From Comamonadaceae bacterium (GTDB lineage Bacteria > Pseudomonadota > Gammaproteobacteria > Burkholderiales > Burkholderiaceae_C): a stretch of DNA of 43,119 bases. A program made the position numbers and the translations under genes. The stretch spans positions 1 through 43,119 of the forward strand of contig CANJPU010000049.1 of the NCBI GenBank assembly GCA_947476285.1. Reading direction: 5' to 3'. Every line of letters begins with the position of its first letter. The first letter of the stretch is position 1. Below are positions 33,225-42,895 of the stretch, piece by piece. Below the pieces are notes generated by a model. That model searched no databases and was not told where the DNA came from. It was given only the letters and a program-made list of their open reading frames with translations.

Positions 33225-35456
33225 ATGACAACATCACCTAACAAGCCACTGTGGGTGTGGATCGCCCTTGGCGCGTTGGCCTATCTGGCATTGCCTTGGT
33301 TTGCGGTACAGGACACCAACGGGCTGTTGGCAGGTGCAGGTGTCTTCAGGCGTGAGCAGGCGGGCAATGGGCTGCTGCATGCGGTCGTTTGGGGGCGGCC
33401 CTGGCTGGTGCTCGGACTTGTCGGTTTGCTGTTGGCAAGCGCGGCGGCGTGCATGCCCCCAAGCCGGCACCAGGGCGGTTTGCTGTTGCTGGGTGGCGGC
33501 CTGGGCGCCTTCGGTTTGCTGGTCTGTGGATTTCTGATCGGCTCGCGCGGCTGGGCCTTCGAATCGTTCACTGCCATTTTGGGCGAGCTCGGCGCAAGGC
33601 AGTCTGGCATTGGGTGGGGCGGTTCGCTCGCACTGGCTTGTCTGCTGATGCTGGCCGCATTTGGCGCGGCGCGGCGAGGGTTCTTCAAGGGCGACTTGTT
33701 TGTTTCCGCTGCCGTGGTGGCTTGTGCCAGTTTGCTGGCCTTGTTCATCGTGTTCCCAGTGCTCAAGGCACTGAGCGCTGCATTCTTCGCCGAGGACGGC
33801 CACATCGATCTTCAGTCCATGGTCTTGCGCATTGCCAGCGACCGCAACTTTGGGCTGGCCTGCCTGACCGGCGGGCAGCGCTGCGGCGTTGCTTGGAATA
33901 CCTTGTTCCTGGGTTTGATGACGGCAGCCAGTACCACATTGCTAGGCACACTCATGGCGCTGATGGCAGAGCGCACGTCCAGGCGCATGGGTAAGCCCCT
34001 GCAGGTGCTGGCGATGCTGCCCATCATCACGCCACCCTTTGTGGTGGGTCTGGGATTGATTCTGCTGTTTGGCCGCGCGGGAGTTGCCAACCAGCTTTTG
34101 GAGCAGGCCTTTGGCATCGTCCCCTCACGCTGGTTCTACGGCTGGTTTGGCGTGTGGGTGGCCCAAACTTTCGCTTTCACCCCGATTGCCTTCATGATCA
34201 TGCGCGGCGTCGTTCAAGGCGTGGCGCCCAGCCTGGAAGAGGCGGCGCAAACCCTGCGGGCGAGCACCAGCCAGACATTCAGAACCATCACCCTGCCATT
34301 GCTCAAGCCCGGCCTGGCCAATGCTTTCTTGGTGGGCTTCATCGAAAGCATGGCGGATTTCGGAAACCCCATTATTGTGGGCGGCCAGTTCTCGGTCTTG
34401 TCCACCGAAATTTTCTTTGCCATTGTGGGCGCCCAATACGACCAGAGTCGAGCCGCTTCGCTGGCTTGGATACTGAGTTTCTTCGCCCTGACTTTGTTCG
34501 CCATTCAACGCGCCTTGCTGGGCCGACAAAATTTCACCACCGTGTCTGGCAAGGGGGATGGCGGCAGCGCCATGCGTTTGCCGGTCGGCGTGCGGCGCCT
34601 GGTGTCTGGCTTGGCCTTGCCCTGGATGGTGTTCACGCTGCTGGTTTATTTGTTTGCGTTCGCCGGCGGTTTTGTGCAAACCTGGGGCCGCGACTACAGC
34701 CTGACCCTTGCCCACTTCCGTACCGCCTTCGCGCTGGACTGGGGCTCTTTCGGCATTGTCTGGGCCGGCACCGCGTGGAATTCATTTTTCACCACGCTGA
34801 CTCTGGCCGCGCTGGCCGCGCCCCTGACAGCCGCCCTGGGTTTGATGATCGCGTGGTTGCTCTCGCGCACGCAGTTTCGCGGGCAGTCTGCGTTCGAGTT
34901 CTCGGCCTTGCTGGCGTTCGCGATCCCGGGCACGGTGCTCGGAGTGAGCTACATCCTGGCCTTCAACGTGCCGCCATTCGAGCTCACCGGCACGGCACTC
35001 ATCATCGTGCTGTGCTTCATGTTTCGCAATCTTCCGGTTGGTGTGCGGGCTGGCACGGCTGCATTCAAGCAACTGGACAAATCGCTGGATGAGGCATCCC
35101 AGATGCTGGGCGCTAGCAGCATGCAGACGCTCAGGCATGTGGTGCTGCCGTTGCTCAAGCCGGCCTTGGTGGCGGCCCTGGTTTATAGCTTCGTGCGGGC
35201 GATCACCACTGTTTCGGCGGTAATTTTCCTGGTGACCGCCGAGTACGAGCTTGCCACCACCTACATCATTGGCCGGGTGGGCAACGGCGACTATGGCGTG
35301 GCCCTGGCCTACTGCACCGTACTCATGGTGCTGATGAGTGCGGTGACCGCGCTGATTCAATTTTTGGTGGGCGAGCGAAGGCTGGTCCGGCGCAGTGCGC
35401 CGGACCTCGCGGTTCCTGCTGCACCGTCACCCACGTCCACACAGGTCACTCAATGA
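33225..35456 (+). CDS. Double-domain ABC transporter permease (AfuB/FbpB-like)
   Basis: A 743-residue inner-membrane protein. An extra N-terminal hydrophobic part (about 1-190, some five segments) precedes two permease domains. Each has its EAA loop: EEAAQTLRASTSQTFRTITLPLLKPG in the first and DEASQMLGASSMQTLRHVVLPLLKP in the second, so one chain supplies both permease halves. Start ATG 33225; the in-frame TTG 33213 is less likely. The end overlaps the ATPase start by 4 nt (ATGA). Confidence 0.9.
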   Translation: MTTSPNKPLWVWIALGALAYLALPWFAVQDTNGLLAGAGVFRREQAGNGLLHAVVWGRPWLVLGLVGLLLASAAACMPPSRHQGGLLLLGGGLGAFGLLVCGFLIGSRGWAFESFTAILGELGARQSGIGWGGSLALACLLMLAAFGAARRGFFKGDLFVSAAVVACASLLALFIVFPVLKALSAAFFAEDGHIDLQSMVLRIASDRNFGLACLTGGQRCGVAWNTLFLGLMTAASTTLLGTLMALMAERTSRRMGKPLQVLAMLPIITPPFVVGLGLILLFGRAGVANQLLEQAFGIVPSRWFYGWFGVWVAQTFAFTPIAFMIMRGVVQGVAPSLEEAAQTLRASTSQTFRTITLPLLKPGLANAFLVGFIESMADFGNPIIVGGQFSVLSTEIFFAIVGAQYDQSRAASLAWILSFFALTLFAIQRALLGRQNFTTVSGKGDGGSAMRLPVGVRRLVSGLALPWMVFTLLVYLFAFAGGFVQTWGRDYSLTLAHFRTAFALDWGSFGIVWAGTAWNSFFTTLTLAALAAPLTAALGLMIAWLLSRTQFRGQSAFEFSALLAFAIPGTVLGVSYILAFNVPPFELTGTALIIVLCFMFRNLPVGVRAGTAAFKQLDKSLDEASQMLGASSMQTLRHVVLPLLKPALVAALVYSFVRAITTVSAVIFLVTAEYELATTYIIGRVGNGDYGVALAYCTVLMVLMSAVTALIQFLVGERRLVRRSAPDLAVPAAPSPTSTQVTQ

Positions 35457-36514
35457 GCACTCAAGCAGGTATCGAGTTTCGCGAGGTCACCAAGCGCTAC
35501 GGGCCGCATCCCCTGGAGCCTGCGGTCAAGGCCATCAGCTTCGAGGTGCCCCTGGGCACGCTGACCACGATTCTCGGACCCTCGGGCTGCGGCAAGACCA
35601 CCACTTTGCGCATGATCGCCGGGCTTGAGTCGCCCACATCGGGGCAGATCTTCATCGCCGGCAAGGACGTCAGCAGCCTGGGGCCGGCGCAGCGCAACGT
35701 GAGCATGATGTTCCAGAGCTACGCATTGTTTCCCCACATGAGCGTGCTGGACAACGTGATGTATGGCCTGCGGATGTCCGGCGTGCCCAAGGCGCAGTGC
35801 GGTGCCCGTGCCGACGTTGCCCTGAACAACGTCGGGCTGGTGGGCTTTGATGCGCGTCTGCCCAGTGAACTTTCCGGCGGTCAGCAGCAGCGAGTGGCAC
35901 TGGCCCGCGCTCTGGTGCTGGAGCCAGCGGTGCTGCTGTTTGACGAACCTTTGTCCAACCTCGATGCGCGCCTGCGCCGGGACATGCGTGAGGAAATCCG
36001 TTCGCTCCAGCAGCGGCTCAAGCTCACCGTCGCTTATGTCACGCACGACCAGAGCGAGGCCTTGGCTGTCAGTGACCACATCATTGTCATGGATCGGGGC
36101 ATGATCGCGCAGATGGGCACGCCCGAGCAGTTGTACGAATATCCCACCAGCGAGTTCGTGGCCGCATTCATGGGCGAGGCGCGGCTGTTTGCCGCCACGG
36201 CCGACGTGGCTGGTCTGGTGTCTTTGGGGCCGCTTCGCATCCGGCCGCGCGTGCACATGTCTGAAGGTGCGGTCACTGTGGCGGTGCGGCCGCAGGCCTG
36301 GCAGATCGGGGCGCGCGGCGTCGGGCTGGCTGCCCGGCTGGCCAAGCGGGCTTACCTGGGGAGCAATTTCGAGTACAGCTTCGAGACCGAGCTGGGCCCT
36401 GTGTTCGTGGTCTGCTCCGATCTGGCCCGAGCGCTGGAGCCGGGCAGCGAAGTCGGGCTGACTCTGGCCGAGCATGGTGTCTCGGTTCTGAGGCCGGGCG
36501 CCGCCGCTGGATAA
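35453..36514 (+). CDS. ABC transporter ATPase (AfuC/FbpC-like)
   Basis: A 353-residue ATPase: Walker [10 protein letters not shown] (42-50), Q loop [12 protein letters not shown], signature [13 protein letters not shown], Walker [14 protein letters not shown], switch YVTHDQSEA. The C-terminal part (about 240-350) looks like a TOBE regulatory domain, as in the FbpC/PotA group. It completes the importer. The gene ends 7 nt before tal, which implies a shared transcript. Confidence 0.92.
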   Translation: MSTQAGIEFREVTKRYGPHPLEPAVKAISFEVPLGTLTTILGPSGCGKTTTLRMIAGLESPTSGQIFIAGKDVSSLGPAQRNVSMMFQSYALFPHMSVLDNVMYGLRMSGVPKAQCGARADVALNNVGLVGFDARLPSELSGGQQQRVALARALVLEPAVLLFDEPLSNLDARLRRDMREEIRSLQQRLKLTVAYVTHDQSEALAVSDHIIVMDRGMIAQMGTPEQLYEYPTSEFVAAFMGEARLFAATADVAGLVSLGPLRIRPRVHMSEGAVTVAVRPQAWQIGARGVGLAARLAKRAYLGSNFEYSFETELGPVFVVCSDLARALEPGSEVGLTLAEHGVSVLRPGAAAG

Positions 36515-36521
36515 TGAGCGA

Positions 36522-37469
36522 ATGAACCAACTCGACGCGCTCAGACAGTTCACTACCGTGGTGGCCGATACCGGCGACTTCAAGCAGCTTGCCCAGTTTC
36601 AGCCGCAAGACGCCACCACCAACCCCTCGCTCATCCTCAAGGCGGTGCAAAAGCCTGACTACGCTCCGCTTCTCAAGGAGACCATGGTCCGGTTCCGTGG
36701 CCGTCCGCTGGACGAAACCATGGATCGGCTGCTGGTGCGTTTCGGTTGCGAGATTCTCTCCATCATTCCCGGCCGGGTGTCCACCGAGATCGATGCGCGC
36801 CTGAGTTTTGACAGCATGGCCATGTATTCCCGGGCTGAGCGCGTCATCGAGCTGTATCAGGCCGAGGGTGTGCCGGTTGATCGCGTGTTGATCAAAGTGG
36901 CCGCAACTTGGGAAGGAATCCAGGCGGCGCAGAAGCTGCAACAGCGCGGCATCAACACCAATCTCACTCTGCTGTTCTCCTTTTGTCAGGCCGTGGCCTG
37001 CGGCCAGGCCAAGGCTCGGTTGATATCGCCCTTTGTCGGGCGCATCTACGATTGGTACAAGAAGTCCGCCGGCGGTGCATGGGACGAATCGGCACGCTCG
37101 GGCATGAATGACCCAGGCGTGCAGTCGGTGACACAGATCTTCCATCACTTCAAGCATTTCGGTATCACCACTGAAGTCATGGGAGCGAGCTTTCGCAATG
37201 TCGGGCAAATCCTCGCTCTGGCGGGTTGCGATCTGCTCACCATCAGTCCAGAACTGCTGGCGCAGTTGGCCGCCAGCCAGGCGCCGGTCGAGCGCGTGCT
37301 TGACCCCGTGCAATCGCGCGCATTGGCGCTGTCGCCAGTCAACTTCGACGAAGCGGGTTTTCGCTACGCGCTCAATGAAGATGCCATGGCCACTGAAAAG
37401 CTGGCCGAAGGCATACGTGCCTTTGCCGCCGATACGCTCAAGCTAGAGCAGCTCATGCAGGCTGCGTGA
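36522..37469 (+). CDS. tal: Transaldolase
   Basis: A 315-residue enzyme of the non-oxidative pentose phosphate pathway, moving a dihydroxyacetone unit from sedoheptulose 7-phosphate to glyceraldehyde 3-phosphate. The Schiff-base lysine is Lys125 in [12 protein letters not shown], and [11 protein letters not shown] (30-40) is the family N-terminal signature. The length is that of TalA/TalB. It lies between the importer ATPase gene (7 nt) and pgi (3 nt), so all are probably one operon. Confidence 0.95.
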   Translation: MNQLDALRQFTTVVADTGDFKQLAQFQPQDATTNPSLILKAVQKPDYAPLLKETMVRFRGRPLDETMDRLLVRFGCEILSIIPGRVSTEIDARLSFDSMAMYSRAERVIELYQAEGVPVDRVLIKVAATWEGIQAAQKLQQRGINTNLTLLFSFCQAVACGQAKARLISPFVGRIYDWYKKSAGGAWDESARSGMNDPGVQSVTQIFHHFKHFGITTEVMGASFRNVGQILALAGCDLLTISPELLAQLAASQAPVERVLDPVQSRALALSPVNFDEAGFRYALNEDAMATEKLAEGIRAFAADTLKLEQLMQAA

Positions 37470-37472
37470 GTC

Positions 37473-39026
37473 ATGAGCCAGGCCCGCCCGCGATTGAGCT
37501 GCGAGCGCACCGCTGCGTGGTTGGCGCTGCAGTCGCACTTTGACAGTGATGGGCAGCATTTCGATCTGCGCAAGGCATTCGCGCAGGATGCACGCCGCTT
37601 TGATTCCTATTCGATTCAGGCGCCGCATGTGTTTGCCGATTTGTCCAAGAACTTGATCGATGCTCAGGTGCAGGCTTTGTTGCTGCGGCTCGCCCTTGAG
37701 TGCGCACTGCCCGAGCAGCGCGCTGCGATGCTTGCCGGCGAGATGATCAACGTTTCGGAGCGACGCGCAGTCAAGCACTGGCTGCTGCGCACGCCGCGTT
37801 CAGACACATCGGACCCGGATGCGGGCGCGGTGCACGAGACGCTGAATGCGATGCTCGCTTTCGCCGAGCAGGTGCGGGGCAATCCAGCGATTACCGATGT
37901 GGTGAACATCGGAATCGGCGGGTCCGACTTGGGCCCGCAGATGGCGGTACAGGCATTGGCCGAGTACGCGACGCCAGCAAAGCGCCTGCATTTCGTGGCC
38001 AACGTCGACGGTCATGAATTGCAGGCGGTGCTGTCCAGGGTGCGGCCCGAGAGCACGCTGTTCGTGATCGCGTCCAAGAGCTTTACCACCACCGAAACCC
38101 TGCTCAACGCGCGATCCGCCAGGGCTTGGTTCGAGGCCCAGGGCGGGCAAGACATCGCGCGGCACTTTGTCGGCCTGACCGTCAACACTTCTGCAGCGGC
38201 AGCTTTCGGCATCACCACCTGCTTTGGACTGTGGGACTGGGTCGGCGGGCGCTATTCGATGTGGTCGTCCGTCGGTCTGCCCATTGCGATTGCGATTGGC
38301 GCATCCGGGTTTCGCGACATGCTGGCCGGCGCGCATGCGATGGACACGCATTTCGCCACACAGCCTCTGGAAGGCAACCTACCGGTGCGGCTGGCGCTGC
38401 TGGATGTCTGGTATCGCAACTTTCATGGCTTCACCAGCCGCTGCATTGCACCGTATCACAGTGGGTTGCGCCGACTGCCGGCCTACTTGCAGCAGCTTGA
38501 AATGGAGAGCAACGGCAAACGCGTGGACCGCAGTGGCAAGGCCTTGGCCGTGGCGAGCGCGCCGGTGATCTGGGGCGAGCCTGGCACCAACGGTCAGCAT
38601 GCGTATTTCCAGTTGCTGCATCAAGGCACAGACACGGTGCCGGTTGAATTTCTGGTTGCCCGGCATTCGTCGCACAGTCTGCCCGGCCATCATGAGCAAT
38701 TGATTGCCAACGCCCTGGCCCAGGCCCAGGCATTGATGCAGGGCCAGGCCGATGTGGTCGGGTACAAGCATTTTCCAGGCAACCGACCCAGCACATTTTT
38801 CATCATCGAGCGGCTCGACCCGGCCAGCCTGGGCGCGCTGGTCGCGCTGCAGGAGCATCGGACGTTCACTGGCGGTGCGATATGGGGCATCAACAGTTTT
38901 GACCAATGGGGCGTCGAACTGGGCAAGGTGCTGGCCCGGGACATCGTGCCGCGCCTGCAAAGCGGTGACGGATCGGGGCTGGATGGCTCCACTGCGGGGT
39001 TGCTGGAGCGCCTGCGCCAGGCCTGA
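37473..39026 (+). CDS. pgi: Glucose-6-phosphate isomerase
   Basis: A 517-residue enzyme interconverting glucose 6-phosphate and fructose 6-phosphate. Landmarks are NIGIGGSDLGPQM, SKSFTTTETL (phosphate binding), GGRYSMWSSVGL and the C-terminal INSFDQWGVELGK. It is slightly shorter than the 549-residue Escherichia coli enzyme. With zwf, tal and the importer it forms a hexose-phosphate cluster. After its stop, 39027-39109 contains a short GC palindrome (GCTCGCGCCGCGAGC) without a T tract. Confidence 0.95.
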   Translation: MSQARPRLSCERTAAWLALQSHFDSDGQHFDLRKAFAQDARRFDSYSIQAPHVFADLSKNLIDAQVQALLLRLALECALPEQRAAMLAGEMINVSERRAVKHWLLRTPRSDTSDPDAGAVHETLNAMLAFAEQVRGNPAITDVVNIGIGGSDLGPQMAVQALAEYATPAKRLHFVANVDGHELQAVLSRVRPESTLFVIASKSFTTTETLLNARSARAWFEAQGGQDIARHFVGLTVNTSAAAAFGITTCFGLWDWVGGRYSMWSSVGLPIAIAIGASGFRDMLAGAHAMDTHFATQPLEGNLPVRLALLDVWYRNFHGFTSRCIAPYHSGLRRLPAYLQQLEMESNGKRVDRSGKALAVASAPVIWGEPGTNGQHAYFQLLHQGTDTVPVEFLVARHSSHSLPGHHEQLIANALAQAQALMQGQADVVGYKHFPGNRPSTFFIIERLDPASLGALVALQEHRTFTGGAIWGINSFDQWGVELGKVLARDIVPRLQSGDGSGLDGSTAGLLERLRQA

Positions 39027-39109
39027 CGCTCGCGCCGCGAGCGGCGCCTGAAGCGAGCACGCTGCATGCGTTCTTTGCTGAGAAGGTTTTTGTCCCTACA
39101 CTCGCAGCC

Positions 39110-39538
39110 ATGCTCTGGATCAAGTCGTTTCATATTTTTTTTGTCGCCAGTTGGTTTGCGGGACTGTTCTACCTGCCGCGCATTTTCGTGAACATCGCCA
39201 TGGTTCCGCCAGGATCCATTGCCGAGCGCGAGCGCTTGCTCATGATGGCGCGCAAGTTGCTGCGTTTCACGACCATCATTGCCGTGCCGGCCCTTGCGCT
39301 GGGTCTTTGGCTCTGGCTGGGATATGGAATCGGGCTGGGCACGGGGCATGACTGGCTGAGCGCGAAACTGTTTGCGGTGCTGCTGACCCTTGCATATCAC
39401 GCGTACTGCGCCATGCTGCTGGGCAGGTTCCAGGCCGGCGCAAACAACCGCAGCCACGTCTGGTACCGCTGGTTCAACGAATTGCCCGTGCTGCTTCTGC
39501 TGGCAGCGATTTTGCTGGTTGTACTCAAGCCGTTCTGA
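39110..39538 (+). CDS. hemJ: HemJ/CopD-type membrane protein
   Basis: A 142-residue protein with four membrane segments. The pattern MLWIKSFHIFFVASWFAGLFYLPRI with His8, and MARKLLRFTTIIAVPA, matches HemJ (UPF0093), the protoporphyrinogen IX oxidase of many bacteria lacking HemG and HemY. The CopD family is a relative. The gene begins 83 bp after pgi and 16 bp before the VanZ-like gene. Confidence 0.8.
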   Translation: MLWIKSFHIFFVASWFAGLFYLPRIFVNIAMVPPGSIAERERLLMMARKLLRFTTIIAVPALALGLWLWLGYGIGLGTGHDWLSAKLFAVLLTLAYHAYCAMLLGRFQAGANNRSHVWYRWFNELPVLLLLAAILLVVLKPF

Positions 39539-39554
39539 CGGCGCGACGCATCCC

Positions 39555-40682
39555 ATGCACAAAACGTCGGCCTGGCCCCTGTCGCAGGCTTATGTCGCGC
39601 TGATCGTCTACGCGAGTCTCTACCCATTCACCGGTTGGCGCGATCAGGGCATTGCACCCTGGGCTTTTCTTTGGAGCTCCTTGCCGCGTTACTGGACCGG
39701 GTTTGACGTGGCTGCCAATGTCTGCGGTTATATCCCGCTGGGTTTCTTGCTGGCAGTGAGTTTTGTGCGAAGGACTGCCGCCCGCTTCAAGGCCTCGACC
39801 CGCTCCACCGCCATCCTGGTGTCCACAGCGACCGCAGCGGCCCTGTCGCTTTGCATGGAGGCGATGCAGTCCTACCTGCCATGGCGGGTGCCCTCCAATG
39901 TGGATTTCGCGCTGAATGTCTCGGGCGCGCTGATAGGCGCGGTACTGGCCGCAGCGCTGGACCGTGTGGGGGCGCTCGCGCGCTGGAGCCGCGTGCGCGT
40001 GCGCTGGTTCGTCGAGGATTCCCGCGGTGCCCTGGTGCTCATGGCGCTTTGGCCATTCGCGCTGCTGTTTCCTGCGGCCGTTCCCTTCGGACTGGGCCAG
40101 GTGTTCGAGCGGCTCGAAACCGCGCTGGCCGACTGGCTGATGGATACGCCTTTTCTGGAATGGCTTCCGGTGCGCGACATCGAATTGCAGCCTCTGGTGC
40201 CGGGAGCTGAACTGGTGTGCGTGGCGCTTGGCGTCCTCATTCCATGCCTGCTGGGTTATTCCGTGACCCGCCATGCTGGCCGGCGCGCCGTCTTTGCGAT
40301 GGGCGCCTTGGCAGTGGGAGTTGCTGCAACCGCACTGTCGGCCGCCTTGAGCTGGGGCCCGGCACATGCCTGGGCTTGGCTGAGCTTGCCTGTGAAGCTC
40401 GGTTCGCTGGCGGGGCTGGTGCTGGCGATGGTCGCTTTGCCGCTGCCGCGCCGTGGCTGCGCTGCGCTGGTCCTTTTGGCCCTCATGCTGCATTTGACGC
40501 TGCTGAATCAAGCGCCCGCGAGCGCTTACTTTGCGCACACCCTTCAGGCCTGGGAGCAGGGCCGCTTCATCCGTTTCAATGGGTTGGCGCAATGGCTGGG
40601 ATGGCTCTGGCCCTATGCCGCCCTCTTTTATGTGCTGGTCAGGGTCTCGCGCAGCGACGCACAAAATAGAATGGACGCATGA
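39555..40682 (+). CDS. VanZ-like multi-membrane protein
   Basis: A 375-residue inner-membrane protein. The first 130 residues match VanZ: ALIVYASLYPFTGWRDQG, DVAANVCGYIPLGFLLAVSF, LCMEAMQSYLPWRVPSNVDFALNVSGALIG. The rest adds about six further hydrophobic segments not found in short VanZ proteins. VanZ itself gives low-level teicoplanin resistance, but chromosomal relatives like this one have no established role. Its stop overlaps the ferredoxin start (ATGA). Confidence 0.85.
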   Translation: MHKTSAWPLSQAYVALIVYASLYPFTGWRDQGIAPWAFLWSSLPRYWTGFDVAANVCGYIPLGFLLAVSFVRRTAARFKASTRSTAILVSTATAAALSLCMEAMQSYLPWRVPSNVDFALNVSGALIGAVLAAALDRVGALARWSRVRVRWFVEDSRGALVLMALWPFALLFPAAVPFGLGQVFERLETALADWLMDTPFLEWLPVRDIELQPLVPGAELVCVALGVLIPCLLGYSVTRHAGRRAVFAMGALAVGVAATALSAALSWGPAHAWAWLSLPVKLGSLAGLVLAMVALPLPRRGCAALVLLALMLHLTLLNQAPASAYFAHTLQAWEQGRFIRFNGLAQWLGWLWPYAALFYVLVRVSRSDAQNRMDA

Positions 40683-41017
40683 GCCAAACCACATCCTATT
40701 ACCAGCGCCATATTTTCTTTTGCCTCAACGAGCGCAAGAACGGCGAGGCTTGCTGCGCGCAGCATCAGGCCCAGCAGGCCTTCGACCATTGCAAGGCAAA
40801 GGTCAAATCGCAGGGTCTTTCTGGGCCCGGCCAGGTGCGCGTGAACAAGGCGGGTTGCATGGATCGCTGTGCCGCCGGCCCGGTCGTCGTTGTCTATCCC
40901 GAGGCCGTCTGGTACTCCTACGTGGACCTGGAGGACATCGACGAGATCGTCGAGTCGCATCTGAAAAACGGCCAGGTCGTGCAGCGCCTCTTGACGCCGC
41001 CGCAGTTGGGGCGCTGA
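40679..41017 (+). CDS. Thioredoxin-like [2Fe-2S] ferredoxin
   Basis: A 112-residue protein starting RHIFFCLNER. Cys15, Cys25 or Cys26, Cys60 and Cys64 (AGCMDRC) fit the four ligands of the thioredoxin-like ferredoxin fold also seen in NuoE. The extra cysteine at 25/26 makes the exact ligand set uncertain. No electron partner is evident. It is coupled to the VanZ-like gene by a 4-nt overlap and followed 5 nt later by an alpha/beta hydrolase. Confidence 0.9.
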   Translation: MSQTTSYYQRHIFFCLNERKNGEACCAQHQAQQAFDHCKAKVKSQGLSGPGQVRVNKAGCMDRCAAGPVVVVYPEAVWYSYVDLEDIDEIVESHLKNGQVVQRLLTPPQLGR

Positions 41018-41022
41018 TCGGA

Positions 41023-41652
41023 ATGAATCTGAAGACCCGGCGCTACCAGATGGCCGGCGCCGCCGGCGTGATCGAGCTGCTGCGCGATGACCCGGCCACG
41101 GCCCGCGCAAGCAAGGGTACGGCGGTCATTGCGCATCCGCACCCCTTGTATGGGGGCACCATGGAGAACAAGGTCGTGCAGACGCTGGCGCGCGCCTTCG
41201 TTACCGCTGGCTGGACAGCAGTGCGCTTCAACTTTCGGGGCGTAGGCGCCAGCCAGGGGCAGCACGACAATGGGCAGGGCGAACTTGAGGACATGCTGGC
41301 CGTGGTCAAGTTCCAGGCTCCCGAGGGCGCGCTGGCACTGGCTGGGTTTTCCTTCGGCTCATTCGTGGCTTCCAGGGCCGTGGCGGGCCTGTGGCCTACC
41401 CGGCAGGCAGAGAAAATCGTGCTGGTCGGAACCGCGGCATCGAAGTTTGACGTGGCCAGCCTGCCGCCCGATGCGCACGACGCATGCCTTGTCATTCACG
41501 GCGAAGAAGACGACACCGTGCCTTTGGCGGCGGTGATGGACTGGGCGCGCCCGCAGTCACTTCCAGTTACCGTGATTCCCGGGGGCGGGCATTTCTTTCA
41601 CGGACAATTGCCGCTTCTTAAAAGCTTGGTGGTGCGCCACCTGCGTTCCTGA
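41023..41652 (+). CDS. Alpha/beta hydrolase
   Basis: A 209-residue cytoplasmic hydrolase. The nucleophile serine is in GFSFGS (about 107-112), the acid is in HGEEDDTVP, and the histidine in GGGHFFHG. HPHPLYGGTMENKV and AVRFNFRGVGAS are features of the small bacterial group with this plan. The substrate is unknown; an ester or thioester is likely. It starts 5 nt after the ferredoxin gene. Confidence 0.88.
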   Translation: MNLKTRRYQMAGAAGVIELLRDDPATARASKGTAVIAHPHPLYGGTMENKVVQTLARAFVTAGWTAVRFNFRGVGASQGQHDNGQGELEDMLAVVKFQAPEGALALAGFSFGSFVASRAVAGLWPTRQAEKIVLVGTAASKFDVASLPPDAHDACLVIHGEEDDTVPLAAVMDWARPQSLPVTVIPGGGHFFHGQLPLLKSLVVRHLRS

Positions 41653-41665
41653 ACCCATTTCCAAG

Positions 41666-42823
41666 ATGAAAAACTTTTTGCGGGCTTTGCTCGTCTCCGT
41701 CTTCGCCTTTTCTTGCCTGGCCGCAGTCGCGCAAATGCCGCAAGCGCCGGAAATCGCTGCACGCAGCTACCTTCTGCTCGATGTCAGTGCCGGCCAGATC
41801 CTGGCAGCGCGCGACATCGACACCCCGGTCGAGCCCGCGTCTCTCACCAAGCTGATGTCTGCGTACATTGTGTTCGACGCCTTGCGCAGCAAGAAGATTG
41901 ACCTCAAGCAAGCCCTGCCGGTGAGCGTGCGCGCCTGGAAAATGCCCGGCTCACGCATGTTCATCGATCCCAGCATGCAAGTGCCAGTCGAAGATCTCAT
42001 CAAGGGCATGATCGTCCAATCGGGCAACGACGCGACGATTGCGTTGGCCGAAGGCGTGGGCGGTACGGTTGAGCGCTTTGTGCAGCTCATGAACGAGCAG
42101 GCCAAAGCCCTGGGTCTCAAATCCACCAGCTACCGCAATCCCGAAGGCCTGACCGAGTCTGGCCATACCACCACCGCGCGAGACCTGGGCACCCTGTCCA
42201 GCAGGCTGCTTCGGGATTTTCCCGACTATGTGGGGTACTACACCATCAAGAAATACCGCTTCGAGGGCACGCCCTCGGCCAATGACACCAACCGCAACAT
42301 GCTGTTGTTTCGCGATCCGACCGTCGATGGGCTCAAGACCGGCCATACCGATGCGGCTGGCTACTGCATGATTGCCACAGCCAAGCGCGATTTCCCCAAC
42401 CTGCGCGGGCGCCGGCTGATGGCCATCATTTTGGGCGCCTCCAGTGAGACCGTGCGCGCCAACGAGGCCCAAAAGCTTCTGAACTGGGGTTACACCGCGT
42501 TCGAGGCAATCAAGCTCTTCGACGCCAACCAGGCAGTGGTCACGCCTGATGTCTGGAAGGGGGCGGAAAGAACCGCCAGGCTCGGCCGCTTGCAACCGCT
42601 GATCGTGGCAGTGCCTGCGGGCACCGGTAACCGGCTCAAGACACAGGTGGCGCGGCCCGATCCCTTGATGGCGCCCTTGGCAAAAGGCCAGGTTGTGGGA
42701 ACGCTCAAAGTCAGCGCCGGCGATCAGCTTCTGCTGGAGCTACCCCTGATTGCCCTGGATGCAGTCGAGCAAGCCGGGGTGATCCGGCGTGCCTGGGACG
42801 CGCTGCGGCTGTGGATCAAGTAG
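41666..42823 (+). CDS. D-alanyl-D-alanine carboxypeptidase (DacC/PBP5-6-like)
   Basis: A 385-residue low-molecular-mass penicillin-binding protein with a signal peptide (1-22, AVA|QM). The catalytic motifs are Ser59-x-x-Lys62 in PASLTKLM, SGND (S-x-N) in VQSGNDATIAL, and KTG in LKTGHTDAAGY. A beta-rich C-terminal domain and a possible amphipathic end helix (AWDALRLWIK) fit PBP5-type membrane attachment. It trims the terminal D-alanine of peptidoglycan stem peptides. rpsL follows 103 bp later with its own promoter. Confidence 0.94.
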   Translation: MKNFLRALLVSVFAFSCLAAVAQMPQAPEIAARSYLLLDVSAGQILAARDIDTPVEPASLTKLMSAYIVFDALRSKKIDLKQALPVSVRAWKMPGSRMFIDPSMQVPVEDLIKGMIVQSGNDATIALAEGVGGTVERFVQLMNEQAKALGLKSTSYRNPEGLTESGHTTTARDLGTLSSRLLRDFPDYVGYYTIKKYRFEGTPSANDTNRNMLLFRDPTVDGLKTGHTDAAGYCMIATAKRDFPNLRGRRLMAIILGASSETVRANEAQKLLNWGYTAFEAIKLFDANQAVVTPDVWKGAERTARLGRLQPLIVAVPAGTGNRLKTQVARPDPLMAPLAKGQVVGTLKVSAGDQLLLELPLIALDAVEQAGVIRRAWDALRLWIK

Positions 42824-42830
42824 CCCCCTT

Positions 42831-42859
42831 TTGTGTCTTTTGCCTACCCAGGATATACT
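42831..42859 (+). promoter_or_regulatory. Sigma-70 promoter for rpsL
   Basis: TTGTGT (42831-42836), a 17-bp spacer and TATACT (42854-42859) give a near-consensus sigma-70 promoter. Transcription would start near 42866, giving a leader of about 60 nt before the rpsL ATG. Confidence 0.75.
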
Positions 42860-42864
42860 CGTGG

Positions 42865-42895
42865 GCTTTCCCGCATTTGGGGCGGGAAAGCTTTT
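42865..42895 (+). promoter_or_regulatory. Leader hairpin of rpsL, terminator-like
   Basis: GCTTTCCCGC (42865-42874) pairs perfectly with GCGGGAAAGC (42882-42891) around 7 nt, followed by TTTTCCC. Lying between the promoter and rpsL, it could be an attenuator or a stabilising 5-prime hairpin, rather than the terminator of the preceding dacC-like gene, because the promoter lies before it. A direct repeat GACGTTTA follows just before the ATG. Confidence 0.6.

Noticed and set aside
39028..39060. Terminator after pgi
   Set aside because: GCTCGCGCCGCGAGC is a palindrome but no T tract follows.
39525..40694. 389-codon minus-strand open frame
   Set aside because: Antisense to the VanZ-like gene, which has membrane segments and a family match; the antisense frame has neither.
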